A stretch of 64,000 nucleotides of DNA. Source: Planctomycetota bacterium. Its GTDB lineage: Bacteria; Planctomycetota; UBA1135; GCA-002686595. The notes below the pieces were generated by a model. That model worked only from the letters and a program-made list of their open reading frames with translations. It ran no database searches and was not told the DNA's origin. Where the stretch lies: positions 124,001 to 188,000 of the forward strand of contig JADJNY010000005.1 in the NCBI GenBank assembly GCA_016714045.1, given 5' to 3'. Of the stretch, positions 55,260 to 63,768 are shown in pieces; positions within the stretch are counted from its first letter, which is position 1; the number at the start of each line of letters is the position of its first letter. The position numbers and the translations under genes are program-made.

Positions 55260-55888
55260 GCCGAGGTCGCGTCACCGCCGCGTTCGTCTGGCCCTGCGCG
55301 CTCGTGATCGGCGTCGCGCTCGCGGGTTGGATGGCGCTGCGCCCGCGCGCGGAGCTCGACGTGCGCGCGCCGCGGCTCGGCTCGGACGCGCCGGCCGAGA
55401 CGTTCGGGCTCGAGGGCCGCATCGGGGCGCTCGGCGCGCGGGTGCGCGTCGCCGCGCTCCATGTGGAGCCGCGCCGGCAGGCGTTCGAGGCCCGCGCTCT
55501 GCGCCGGCGCTTCGATGAACCCGCGGGCGAGCCGTTCCGCCTCCAGGTGCTGCTCGACGAGGGCGCGCGTCCCGTGCAAATCGACTTCGCGCGGATCACC
55601 GTCGTCGATGCCGGTGGCCTCGCGCTCCGACCGCTCCTCGACGCGCCCGCGGCCGCCGGAGGAGCCGCGGATCCGCTGCGCACGCTCCTCGCCGCGGGGC
55701 GGGTCGAGCTCGCGCCCGGCGGCGTCGCGGAGTGCGTCCTCTGGGGCCGTCTCCCCGCGGACGGCGCCGCGCTCGGCGGCCTCGCCGAGCCCGCGTGCGC
55801 CCTCGCTCCGACGCGTTGGCCCGTGGCGCCGCTCGACGACGTCCTCGCGCGTGTCCCCGCGCCGCCCGCGGAGGAAGCGGGGCGATGA
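55256..55888 (+). CDS. Hypothetical membrane-anchored protein
   Basis: About 210 aa if translation begins at the TTG that overlaps the previous stop (TTGA). An upstream in-frame ATG at 55205 is possible but overlaps by 55 bases. One N-terminal helix (TAAFVWPCALVIGVALAGWMAL), then an exterior beta-rich domain. No family recognised. Its stop overlaps the next ATG (ATGA). Confidence 0.6.
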   Translation: MSRGRVTAAFVWPCALVIGVALAGWMALRPRAELDVRAPRLGSDAPAETFGLEGRIGALGARVRVAALHVEPRRQAFEARALRRRFDEPAGEPFRLQVLLDEGARPVQIDFARITVVDAGGLALRPLLDAPAAAGGAADPLRTLLAAGRVELAPGGVAECVLWGRLPADGAALGGLAEPACALAPTRWPVAPLDDVLARVPAPPAEEAGR

Positions 55889-57195
55889 GGCGCGGCTCGC
55901 TCCTCGTTGCGCTGGCGCTCGCGCTCTCCGCGTGCGGCGAGAGCGGAGCCACGCCGCCCCGGCTCGCCGCGAACGCGGCTCCCGACGGCGCCTCGCCGTC
56001 GCGGGCGCGCGCGGCGGAGCCCGGTCCGGCGCACGCTCCGGACGCGACCGCGCACGACACCGCGGCGGGCGAGCGCTTCGCCGCGTCGCCCGTCGAGACC
56101 CCGGACGAGCTGCGCGCCGAGCTCGACCGCCTGCGCGCGCGCGTGAAGGGGCTCGAGGCGGAGCTCGCGCACGCCCGCGACGAGCGCCTCGCGCGCGAGC
56201 GCGAGTGGCTCGAGTACACGCAGAGCATCGCGCGCCTCGGCACGATCGCCGAGCTCCAGTCCAAGCGCTTCCAGCCCGCGCCCGACGCCGGCGGTGCCGA
56301 GCGCGCGCCCGCGACGGGCGAGCCGCAGGAGCCGCCGCCGCTCGCGCCTCCCGATCCCGAGCGCGTCCGCGCCGCGCGCGAACGCGACGAACAGATCCGC
56401 ACGAGCCTGCGCGCGCTCTTCGTCGCCGAACAGATCGCGGGGCTCGAGCTGCTCGAGTGCGGCCGTCTGCAGGACGGCGCGACCGGCCCCGTCGTCTTGC
56501 GGATGACCGACGACTACGGCCGCACGGTCGGGACGCTCGCGGCGGAACGGCTGCACCTCGAGGCCTCGGTCGCCGCGCGCACGGTCACGCTCGTGCTCGA
56601 GGACGGCTACGAGCGCCGCGGCGGTGAACGCCTCCCGTTCCCGCTGACGAACGACGCCGTCGAGGCCGGCGAGCCCCGTCCGGAGCCGGACGCGGCCGCG
56701 CCCGTCGTGCCCGAGCTGCGCAGCGGCCGCCGGCGCATCGAGCTCCCGCACGTCGATCCGCGCCCCTGGATCGAGGCCGTTCCGGAGCTCTTCCGCCCCG
56801 CCGATCGCGAGCCGCTGCCCGACGACGGCCGCTGGGACCTCGCCGCCGTGCGCGCGGGGCTCAACGTCCTCCTGCGCGCGGACGCGGCGGGCGGCACGTG
56901 GCGGCTCGTCGGGCTCGCCGGCGTGCAGGAAGGCGTCTTGCGCGACGTGCAGCTCGACCAGCTCGATCGCGAGGGCCAGCTCGAGAAGAAGCTCTTCGCG
57001 GACCGACTCGTGCTCCGCGCGGACGAGGAAGGCGTGCGCCTCGAGCTCGAGAGCGGCGCCGTGCTCCGCGGCGATGCGAAGGCTCCGTTCCTCGACGGGC
57101 GCTACCGCATCTTCCTCCCGAGTGCCTCCGTCGCCGACTGGCGCGCGGCGGGATTGCCCGGGCTCTCCGAGCCGCCGCCGCGGCGCGAGCGTTGA
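55885..57195 (+). CDS. Hypothetical lipoprotein with coiled coil
   Basis: 436 aa. Lipobox LSAC (Cys about 17) in LLVALALALSACGE. A low-complexity Ala/Pro region precedes a coiled coil (about 75-120, DELRAELDRLRARVKGLEAE). Two regions of about 80 residues with the pattern LLECGRLQDG...LRMTDDYGRTV / ARTVTLVLEDGYERR and LVGLAGVQEGVLRDV may be related beta repeats. No family recognised. Coupled to the two genes upstream. Confidence 0.65.
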   Translation: MRRGSLLVALALALSACGESGATPPRLAANAAPDGASPSRARAAEPGPAHAPDATAHDTAAGERFAASPVETPDELRAELDRLRARVKGLEAELAHARDERLAREREWLEYTQSIARLGTIAELQSKRFQPAPDAGGAERAPATGEPQEPPPLAPPDPERVRAARERDEQIRTSLRALFVAEQIAGLELLECGRLQDGATGPVVLRMTDDYGRTVGTLAAERLHLEASVAARTVTLVLEDGYERRGGERLPFPLTNDAVEAGEPRPEPDAAAPVVPELRSGRRRIELPHVDPRPWIEAVPELFRPADREPLPDDGRWDLAAVRAGLNVLLRADAAGGTWRLVGLAGVQEGVLRDVQLDQLDREGQLEKKLFADRLVLRADEEGVRLELESGAVLRGDAKAPFLDGRYRIFLPSASVADWRAAGLPGLSEPPPRRER

Positions 57196-57279
57196 CGCGC
57201 CGCGCCCGCGCGTGGATAAGAGCGGTTCGCATGCACGGCGTCTTTCACGTACCGCCCGTCTCCACGTCGCGAGGTCCCG

Positions 57280-58758
57280 ATGGGTCTGCGCGGCGGTGAC
57301 GGCGGGCTGTTCGCGGACGACCCGTTCGGGCACGCCGCCGGGGATCGGCCCTCGGGGAAACCCGCGGAGCCCGCGGGGCCGCGCACGTTCACGGTCGCGG
57401 AGCTCTCGCGCACGATCCAGGGCGCGCTCGAGCGCTTGGGGCGCGTCGCCGTCGAGGGCGAGGTCTCGCGCATCACGCGCGCTGCGTCCGGGCACGTCTA
57501 CTTCGACCTGAAGGACCTCGACGCGAAGCTCTCCTGCACGATCTGGAAGAGCGCCCTCGCCGGTGCCGCGCGCTTCCCGATCGAGGAGGGGATGCAGGTC
57601 GTCGCGCACGGCAAGCTCGACGTCTACGCGCCGCGCGGGACGTACAGCCTGATCGTGCAGCGCCTCGAGCAGAAGGGGCTCGGCGCGCTGCTCGCGGAGC
57701 TCGAACGCCTGAAGGAAGAGCTGCGCGCGAAGGGCTGGTTCGACCGCAAGCGTCCGCTGCCGCTCCTCCCCGCGCGCGTCGGCGTCGTGACGAGCCGCGA
57801 CGGCGCCGCGCTGCAGGACTTCCTGCGCACGCGCGCGCTGCGCTGGCCCGACTATCCGTGCGTGCTCGCGCACACGAGCGTGCAGGGGAAGGGCGCCGCG
57901 AAGGAGATCGCGGAGGCGATCCGGCGCGTCGACGCGCTCGGCGTCGACGTGATCTGCGTCGTGCGCGGGGGCGGGTCGCTCGAGGACCTGTGGGCGTTCA
58001 ACGAGCGCGCGGTCGCCGAGGCCGTGTGGAACACGCGCGCGCCGGTCGTGTCGGGCGTCGGGCACCAGACCGACGTCACGTTGATCGACTTCGTCGCGGA
58101 CCATCGCGCGCACACGCCGACGGACGCGGCGCAGCACGTGCTCCCCGACCGCGCGGCGCTCGTCGAAGCGCTCGAGACGTCGGCGGCGAACCTCGAGCAG
58201 CTCGTCGAAGGCGAGCTGGCGCGCCGCGAGGACGCGCTGCGCCGCCTCGCCCGTTCGCGCGGCTTGCGCGAGCCCGAGCTCGCCCTCGAGCTGCGTCTCG
58301 TGCGCCTCGAGCACCATGCGCGCACGCTGGGCCTCGTCGCGGGGCGACGGCTCGAGACCGCGCGTTCGCGCCTCGAGCGTGCGGCGGGTGTGCTCGCGCG
58401 TTCGAACCCGCGCGCGGCGCTCGAGCAGCGTGCCGCGCGCCTCGAGACGTTCGCGCCGCGCGCGCGGAACGGACTGGAGCGCGCGTTCGAGCGCCGCGAA
58501 CGCGCCCTCGCCGTCGCGGCGGCGGGCCTCGCGGCGACGTCGCCCTACCGCGTGCTCGCGCGCGGCTACTCGATCACGCGGCGCGCGGGCTCGACGGCGC
58601 CGCTCGCGGACGCGGGCGCGCTCGCGCCGGGCGAGGAGCTCGAGACGCTCTTCGCGGCGGGCTCGGTGCGCTCGCGCGTCGAGTCGGTGCAGCCCGGCGC
58701 GGCCGCGGGCGGGGCTGCGAGCCCGGACGCGCGGGGCGGGGGAGCTCCGAAGGCGTGA
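57280..58758 (+). CDS. xseA: Exodeoxyribonuclease VII large subunit
   Basis: 492 aa. N-terminal OB-fold (TFTVAELSRTIQGALERLGRVAVEGEVS, SGHVYFDLKD). The catalytic domain carries VGVVTSRDGAALQDFL, PTDAAQ and the GGGSLEDLWAFNE and SGVGHQTDVTLIDFVADHRA signatures. A long Arg/Glu coiled coil and the C-terminal ARGYSITRR segment complete it. The enzyme degrades single-stranded DNA with the small subunit XseB, whose gene is not next to it. Stop overlaps the GTG of the glycosyltransferase. Confidence 0.95.
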   Translation: MGLRGGDGGLFADDPFGHAAGDRPSGKPAEPAGPRTFTVAELSRTIQGALERLGRVAVEGEVSRITRAASGHVYFDLKDLDAKLSCTIWKSALAGAARFPIEEGMQVVAHGKLDVYAPRGTYSLIVQRLEQKGLGALLAELERLKEELRAKGWFDRKRPLPLLPARVGVVTSRDGAALQDFLRTRALRWPDYPCVLAHTSVQGKGAAKEIAEAIRRVDALGVDVICVVRGGGSLEDLWAFNERAVAEAVWNTRAPVVSGVGHQTDVTLIDFVADHRAHTPTDAAQHVLPDRAALVEALETSAANLEQLVEGELARREDALRRLARSRGLREPELALELRLVRLEHHARTLGLVAGRRLETARSRLERAAGVLARSNPRAALEQRAARLETFAPRARNGLERAFERRERALAVAAAGLAATSPYRVLARGYSITRRAGSTAPLADAGALAPGEELETLFAAGSVRSRVESVQPGAAAGGAASPDARGGGAPKA

Positions 58759-59699
58759 CGCACGCGCTCCGCATCCAGGCCGTCGTCGCCAACTGGAACG
58801 GCGGCGAGGAGAACGTCGACTGCGTCGCGTCGCTGCTCGCCCAGGGGCTCGCGCCGAAGGACGTGATCTTCGTCGACAACGGCTCGACGGACGGTTCGCT
58901 CGAGCTCGTCATGCGCCGCTTCCCTGGCCTGACCGTGCTGCGCAACGACGCGAACCTCGGCTTCGGCGAAGCGTCGAACCAGGGCGCACGGCTCGCGCTC
59001 GACCGTGGCGCGGAGGCCGTCTACTTCGCGAACAACGACACGACGCTCGAGCCTGGCGTGCTCGAGCGTCTGGCGCGAGAGCTCGCGGAGCACGACGAAC
59101 TCGGCATCGTCGGACCGCGCGTCCTCTACAAGGAGCCGAAGGAGCTCGTGTGGTGTGCCGGCGGCATGCTGACGTGGCGCCAGAACCTCTCGACCCTGCT
59201 CGGGCATCGCGAGCCGGACGCGCCGAAGTGGCGCGAGCGGCGCGACGTCGACTACGTCGCGGGGTGCTCGCTCCTCGCGCGCAGCACGACGCTGCTCGAG
59301 GTCGGGCTCTTCGACGCGCGCTTCTTCGCGTACATGGAGGACGTCGACCTGTGCCTGCGTGCGAAACGCGCGGGGTGGGACGTCGTCATCCTGGGCGAGG
59401 TCTGCGCGTGGCACACGTCCGCCAGCGCGACGGGCGGCGGCTACAACCCGCGGCGCAAGTACATGATGGGCGTGAACTCGGTCTGGTTCCTGCGCCAGCA
59501 CGCGCGCCTCGCGCAGTGGCTCTCGTTCCTCGTGTTCGACTTCGTGAGCCTGCCGCTCGTCTGGATCGCCGCGGTCTTCCAGGGACAGGGCCGCTCCGTC
59601 GTGGCGAAGGCAAAAGGCATTCTCGACGGCCTGCGCGGACGCCGCGTCACGGCCGCGAGCATCGCGGACGGCGCGAGCTGGCTCTGGCGCAGGGCGTAG
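58755..59699 (+). CDS. Family 2 glycosyltransferase
   Basis: 314 aa from a GTG overlapping the xseA stop (GTGA). GT-A fold: VVANWNGGEENVDCVASL, IFVDNGSTDGS, NLGFGEASNQGA, YFANNDTTLEPG (DxD-like), then VAGCSLLARSTTLLEVGLFD and EDVDLCLRAKRAGW. Closest in character to rhamnosyl/WbbL-type transferases. A C-terminal amphipathic/hydrophobic stretch (LSFLVFDFVSLPLVWIAAVF) suggests membrane association. Probably acts on a surface glycan. Confidence 0.9.
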   Translation: MTHALRIQAVVANWNGGEENVDCVASLLAQGLAPKDVIFVDNGSTDGSLELVMRRFPGLTVLRNDANLGFGEASNQGARLALDRGAEAVYFANNDTTLEPGVLERLARELAEHDELGIVGPRVLYKEPKELVWCAGGMLTWRQNLSTLLGHREPDAPKWRERRDVDYVAGCSLLARSTTLLEVGLFDARFFAYMEDVDLCLRAKRAGWDVVILGEVCAWHTSASATGGGYNPRRKYMMGVNSVWFLRQHARLAQWLSFLVFDFVSLPLVWIAAVFQGQGRSVVAKAKGILDGLRGRRVTAASIADGASWLWRRA

Positions 59700-59761
59700 C
59701 GCGCGCTCGCGCGCCGCGTGCGATGCTGGGTTCGGCCGCGGAGCGCGGCCGGAGGTCCAGC

Positions 59762-60520
59762 ATGTCGAACCGTTCGTCGGAGTCCGTCCCGTCCCGGTCC
59801 AGCCCGTCGCCCGCGCAGCGCACGTGCAACCTGTGCGGCCGCGTCCAACCCGCCGCGCGTCTCGTGCACGCCCGCGGACTGCGCAGCACGCTCGCGGAGG
59901 AGCTCGCGAAGCGCCACCCGGGCGCGTGGTCGGACGACGCGCAGGTGTGCGTCGACTGCCGCAGTGCGGCGCGCGTCGACCACCTGCTCGCCGAGCTCGA
60001 GCGCGAGCGCGGCGAGCTCTCCGAGGTCGAGGCGGAGGTCGCGCGCAAGGCGGCGAGCCACCTCGCGATCGCGGAGCAGATCGACGAGCAGTTCGAGCGC
60101 GGGATCACGCGCGGACAGCGCCTCGCCGACCACGTCGCGCGCGTCGGCGGCTCGTGGCCGTTCGTGATCGGGTTCGGCGTCGTGCTCGTGCTTTGGATCC
60201 TGCTCAACGTGCTCCTGCTCCGCGAGCGCGCGTTCGACCCGTACCCGTTCATCCTGCTGAACCTCGTGCTCTCGTGCATCGCGGCGCTGCAGGCGCCGAT
60301 CATCATGATGTCGCAGAACCGGATGGCGGCGCGCGACCGCCTGCAGGCCGACCAGGACTTCCGCGTCAACCTGAAGGCCGAGATCGAAGTGCGCAGCCTG
60401 CACGACAAGCTCGACCACGTGCTCCACGCGCAGTGGCAGCACATGGTCGAGATGCAGCAGATCCAGATCGACCTCTTGAACGAGATCCTGGCGGCGCGGG
60501 GGAAGACGGGGAAGGGGTGA
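59762..60520 (+). CDS. DUF1003 membrane protein with N-terminal zinc-ribbon-like motif
   Basis: 252 aa, ATG with a GGAGG site. N-terminal CNLCGR and CVDC pairs (residues about 22 and 62) could bind zinc. Coiled region about 73-110. Then DUF1003: RLADHVARVGGSWPFVIGFGVVLVLWILLNVLLL, FDPYPFILLNLVLSCIAALQAPIIMMSQNR, with two membrane helices, and a C-terminal coiled coil. Cytoplasmic or inner-membrane role unknown. Family members are sometimes called cyclic nucleotide-binding, but none of those residues are evident. Confidence 0.85.
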   Translation: MSNRSSESVPSRSSPSPAQRTCNLCGRVQPAARLVHARGLRSTLAEELAKRHPGAWSDDAQVCVDCRSAARVDHLLAELERERGELSEVEAEVARKAASHLAIAEQIDEQFERGITRGQRLADHVARVGGSWPFVIGFGVVLVLWILLNVLLLRERAFDPYPFILLNLVLSCIAALQAPIIMMSQNRMAARDRLQADQDFRVNLKAEIEVRSLHDKLDHVLHAQWQHMVEMQQIQIDLLNEILAARGKTGKG

Positions 60521-60544
60521 GGGCGCGCGGTAGGCGCTTGCGCG

Positions 60545-60950
60545 TCACAGCACGACGTCGACGTGTGCCCGCATCGAACGCATCACCGGCGCACCCAGAT
60601 GGTCGAGGCAGACACGGATGCCCTCACGCCGCGCGAACCTGAACGCCGGGAGCATGTCGCTGTCACCGCTGACGACGACGATCGTGTCCACGAGCCGTCG
60701 GAGCGACTAGCGCGCGATGTCGAGTCCGATCCGGAGGTCGACGCCCTTCTGCCGGGTTCACGAGCGTCCCGCTCGCCGGTGGAGCGTCGTAGAACTAGCG
60801 CCGCAGGAGTTCGTGTCCCGTCAGGGCGGGATGCTGGGCGATGCGCGCGCACTCCGAGTCGATGTCGGCCGCTGTCGCTGCGCGACTCAGGCGCTGTTCG
60901 AGGCGCTTCGCGACGAATCCGCCGTCGAGCAAGAGGGCGAAACGGCGCAT
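60545..60950 (-). pseudogene. Decayed NYN-domain (LabA/PIN-like) gene
   Basis: The start at 60950 reads MRRFALLLDGGFVAKRLEQ, a NYN-domain N-terminus. After about 50 codons a TAG (60795-60797) interrupts ELLRR-FYDAPP. The C-terminal half appears in another frame (GVDLRIGLDIAR, VVVSGDSDMLPAFRFARREG), with a second TAG at 60707-60709. About 110 residues normally between these halves are missing. Two stops, a frame change and an internal deletion together mark a relic, not a sequencing slip. NYN proteins are usually ribonuclease-like RNA-processing factors. Confidence 0.85.
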
Positions 60951-61389
60951 CACGCCCCTCGGAGAAAAGGGCGACCCCGCGCACTCGTGGCTCCCTCGCG
61001 GGAACGCTTCCATGTCGACGAACAGGCGGGGTCTGGTTGATGAACGCGCCTCGCGGCTCGTCCAAGCCGAGTATCGGGGCCGAGCGCGCGCACTGCAAGT
61101 GCGGCCAAGGCCCATCCGGGACGTGTCGAACGCGGAGGCGGTGAGTCCGGGACGAAGTGCATGGGCCGTTCACCTGCACGACGCTCGTGCGGCGAATCGG
61201 GCACCGTTTTTCTGCGAAGATCCTGGGCGGTTCGCTGGGAACGTCGTCACCGGCCGAGGTTGCGCTCGAGAGAGCCGGTGCCTCGTTGGGGTTGCGAGCG
61301 TGCCCTTTCCCCGGTTCGGGTTCCGGGGGTGGGGCTCGTCGCGGCGCCTCCTCACGTGCCAGGCGAGCCCGCGCCCGCCGGCGCCGGGA
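60951..61389. other. Gene-free stretch beside the NYN relic
   Basis: 439 bases without an open frame of coding character. Base composition and texture look less ordered than in neighbouring genes. Together with the relic it makes a decayed segment of about 0.85 kb between DUF1003 and the zinc-finger gene. Confidence 0.4.
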
Positions 61390-61998
61390 TCAACCCCGCT
61401 CGACCCCCGTCTCCTTCAGCGCCGCTTCGACCTCGTCCTTCGTGAGCTTGCTGTTCGCGCGCACCTCATCGTGGAACGAATCGATCTCCGTCGCGGCGTT
61501 CGCTTCGTTCAGCGCGTTCGCGACGCAGTCGGCGTGCACCTTGATCACGGCGTTGCGGACCTGGCCGTAGAACTCGACCGACTGGAGCAGGCCGAAGCGG
61601 AACGCGCCCTCCGCGATCGGCTCCTTGCAGTGCGCGCACTTCGAGCGGCCCGTCGACGCGCGCTCGACGAACGGCGCCTCCTGCTTCTCGGCCTTCTTCT
61701 GCTGCGCCTTCGCGGCCTCGGCGCGCAGCTCCTCGATCGGCGGCTTTTCGACGCCGGGTTGCGTGTAGTCACCGGCGTAGGCCTCCTCGACCTTCGCGAG
61801 GTCGCGCTTCGCGAGGCACACGACGTGGTGCCACATGTAGCCGGTGCCGTACGGGCCCTCGAGCAACACGCCGATGCGCGGCGTGTCCTTCTCGATGGCG
61901 CGCTTGCAGACCTTGCACTTGCTGCGGGAGGAGCGCGCCTTCTCGATGTTGAAGGGCGCGAGTTGTTCGGGCGCGGGGACTTCTTCGGGTTCGCTCAT
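61390..61998 (-). CDS. Bacterial protein with two PARP-type zinc fingers
   Basis: 202 aa. Two modules of the pattern C-x2-C-(26 to 30)-H-x2-C: C28, C31, H58, C61 (SSRSKCKVCKRAI ... WHHVVC) and C121, C124, H155, C158 (GRSKCAHCKEPI ... KVHADC). Basic residues precede each module and aromatic W/F residues occur inside, as in the zf-PARP family, which in eukaryotic PARP1 binds DNA breaks. An Ala/Glu/Lys-rich helix links them. No ADP-ribosyl-transferase domain is present. Cytoplasmic. Transcribed just after the deoxyhypusine-synthase-like gene on the same strand (16-bp gap). Confidence 0.85.
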   Translation of the reverse strand: MSEPEEVPAPEQLAPFNIEKARSSRSKCKVCKRAIEKDTPRIGVLLEGPYGTGYMWHHVVCLAKRDLAKVEEAYAGDYTQPGVEKPPIEELRAEAAKAQQKKAEKQEAPFVERASTGRSKCAHCKEPIAEGAFRFGLLQSVEFYGQVRNAVIKVHADCVANALNEANAATEIDSFHDEVRANSKLTKDEVEAALKETGVERG

Positions 61999-62014
61999 GG
62001 TGGCGTGGGGGAGC

Positions 62015-63505
62015 TCACTTCTTCGCGCCGGGCTTCGGCGCGGTGGACTTCGCGCGCGACTTCGGCGCGGTGGAATGCGTGGGGGCAGCTGCGGCGCGCT
62101 TCGTAGCGCTCGGGCTCGTCGTCGGCGTCGAGCCGTTCCGAGGGCTCGCAGGCTTCGTCGCGGGTGGCGACGCCTTCGGCGCGCTCGCCGCCGCGGAGCC
62201 GTTCGCGCTCGTCTTCGCGCCCGCCTTCGCCAGCGGATAGCGCGTCTCCTTCACGAGCCGCGTCTTCTCGCGCGCGACCTCGGCGAGGAGCTTCTTCACG
62301 AGCTCGTCGCGCCGCGCGAACAGGCGGTAGCCCTCGCGCTCGCGCAGGTAGCCCTTCGCCTCGGGGTGCTTCGCGAAGAGCGCGTCCTTGCCCATGCGCT
62401 CCGCCCACCGTTCGAAGCGCGCGCGCTTCTCGAGCAGCGCCTTCACGAGGAACGGCATGACCATCGAGTAGTCCGCCTGCATGCTCTCGCACGTCGAGCG
62501 GTAGTGCTCCTCGTCGACCTTGCCCCACGTCACGGCCTCGGCGGGCGGGCACGAGCTGAGCGAGCCGTCCGTGACGGGTGCCGTCGTGATCTGCACGTCG
62601 TAGAGGTACCCGGAGATGTTCGGGAGCCCGAAGATCTGCGACAGCGCCGGCTCGGGCTGCAGGTTGTAGTTCTTCGGGACGCCGCCGCCGAGGATCAGCG
62701 TGCCGAGCGCCTTCGTCGGCGACTCGCGCAGGCCCCACAGGTGATAGGCGCAGCTCTCGAAGACCTCTTCGTGCAGGTCGAGCTCGAAGCGGTGCTCGGA
62801 GGCACCGAGCCTCGCGAGCGCCCAGAGCTTCACCGAGTTCAAGAAGACGGAGCCGTCGCCGGGTGCCCCGACGAAGATCGGGATCGACTTGCGATGGCAG
62901 AGCGCGAGCAGGCCCTCCGCGACGCCGTTCTCCTTTTCCTGCGCGGCGTAGCGCGCGCCGAGGAGGTTCCGGAACTCCGTGCCGGTCATGCGGCGCTGGA
63001 ACTCGCGCTCCTTCAGACAAGCGGTGACGAACTGGTCCTGCTCGAGCAGGACGTCCTCGGGGAAGCCGATGTCCGTGACGCGGATCGTCTTCTCGTCGCG
63101 CAGGGCGCTGTCGTCGTCGAAGATCGCGACCTCGGTGAAGGGGTTCTTCTTCGCGTCGTTCAGCGCGCGGTGTCCGTCGTGGTAGCAGACCGCGTCCGTC
63201 GTCGAGATGTACGCGAACCAGCCGGTGTCGAGCAGCGGGTTCAGCCACGCGTAGTGCTGGCCCGACACCGTCACCGGACCCGCGACGGACATCGTCATCG
63301 GCAGGCCCTTGCCGACCGCTTCGTCGAGCAGGATCCAGATGCGCCGCAGGTACGCGCCGCCGAAGGAGGGCAGGCTCTGCTCGAAGAGCTGGTCGAGGCC
63401 CTCGACCTCGGTCACGGGGCGGTTCTTGAGCTCGCCGCCGCCGTTCATGGAGCCCGCTCCGGGCCCGAAACAGCGCGCGTTCTGATCCTTGCGGGTGGGG
63501 GACAT
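62015..63505 (-). CDS. Deoxyhypusine-synthase-like protein with a Lys/Ala/Pro tail
   Basis: 496 aa. The body (about 30-405) has the deoxyhypusine synthase fold with GGGVPKN (273-279) and WGK (327-329), where K329 fits the lysine that forms the enamine intermediate in eukaryotic DHS. Bacteria lack eIF5A, and characterised bacterial homologues act on polyamines (for example homospermidine-type synthesis), so this is probably a polyamine enzyme. The last about 85 residues are Ala/Lys/Pro/Ser/Thr-rich with repeated SAK/PKS-like units, resembling histone-H1-type tails. A later in-frame ATG (63448, MNGGGELKN) could be the start. Paired with the zinc-finger gene downstream. Confidence 0.85.
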   Translation of the reverse strand: MSPTRKDQNARCFGPGAGSMNGGGELKNRPVTEVEGLDQLFEQSLPSFGGAYLRRIWILLDEAVGKGLPMTMSVAGPVTVSGQHYAWLNPLLDTGWFAYISTTDAVCYHDGHRALNDAKKNPFTEVAIFDDDSALRDEKTIRVTDIGFPEDVLLEQDQFVTACLKEREFQRRMTGTEFRNLLGARYAAQEKENGVAEGLLALCHRKSIPIFVGAPGDGSVFLNSVKLWALARLGASEHRFELDLHEEVFESCAYHLWGLRESPTKALGTLILGGGVPKNYNLQPEPALSQIFGLPNISGYLYDVQITTAPVTDGSLSSCPPAEAVTWGKVDEEHYRSTCESMQADYSMVMPFLVKALLEKRARFERWAERMGKDALFAKHPEAKGYLREREGYRLFARRDELVKKLLAEVAREKTRLVKETRYPLAKAGAKTSANGSAAASAPKASPPATKPASPRNGSTPTTSPSATKRAAAAPTHSTAPKSRAKSTAPKPGAKK

Positions 63506-63768
63506 GGGCGGAGAGTGTACGCGCGCGGAGTGGCGGGGACGAGGGGCTGAGCGGGTGGAGAGCGACGTCGTCGTGTGCGGGTGCTCCGCGGCGACGACCG
63601 GCAGGGCGAGCGCGCCGGGACACGCGCGGTTCGAGCGCGACGACGGACGCGCGCGGGCCGCTCCTCCGTAGGCGGCGGCGACGCGGCGAGCGGCGCGCTC
63701 CGCGCGGTTGCGCTCCCCCGCGCGATCGAGGATGCTCTGCGCGCTCCACCACCAGGAACCCGCCGACC

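Noticed and set aside
60707..60797. TAG read as an amino acid (recoding)
   Set aside because: The same locus also has an internal deletion and frame change, and TAG is not used in-frame in the intact genes examined. Decay explains it better.
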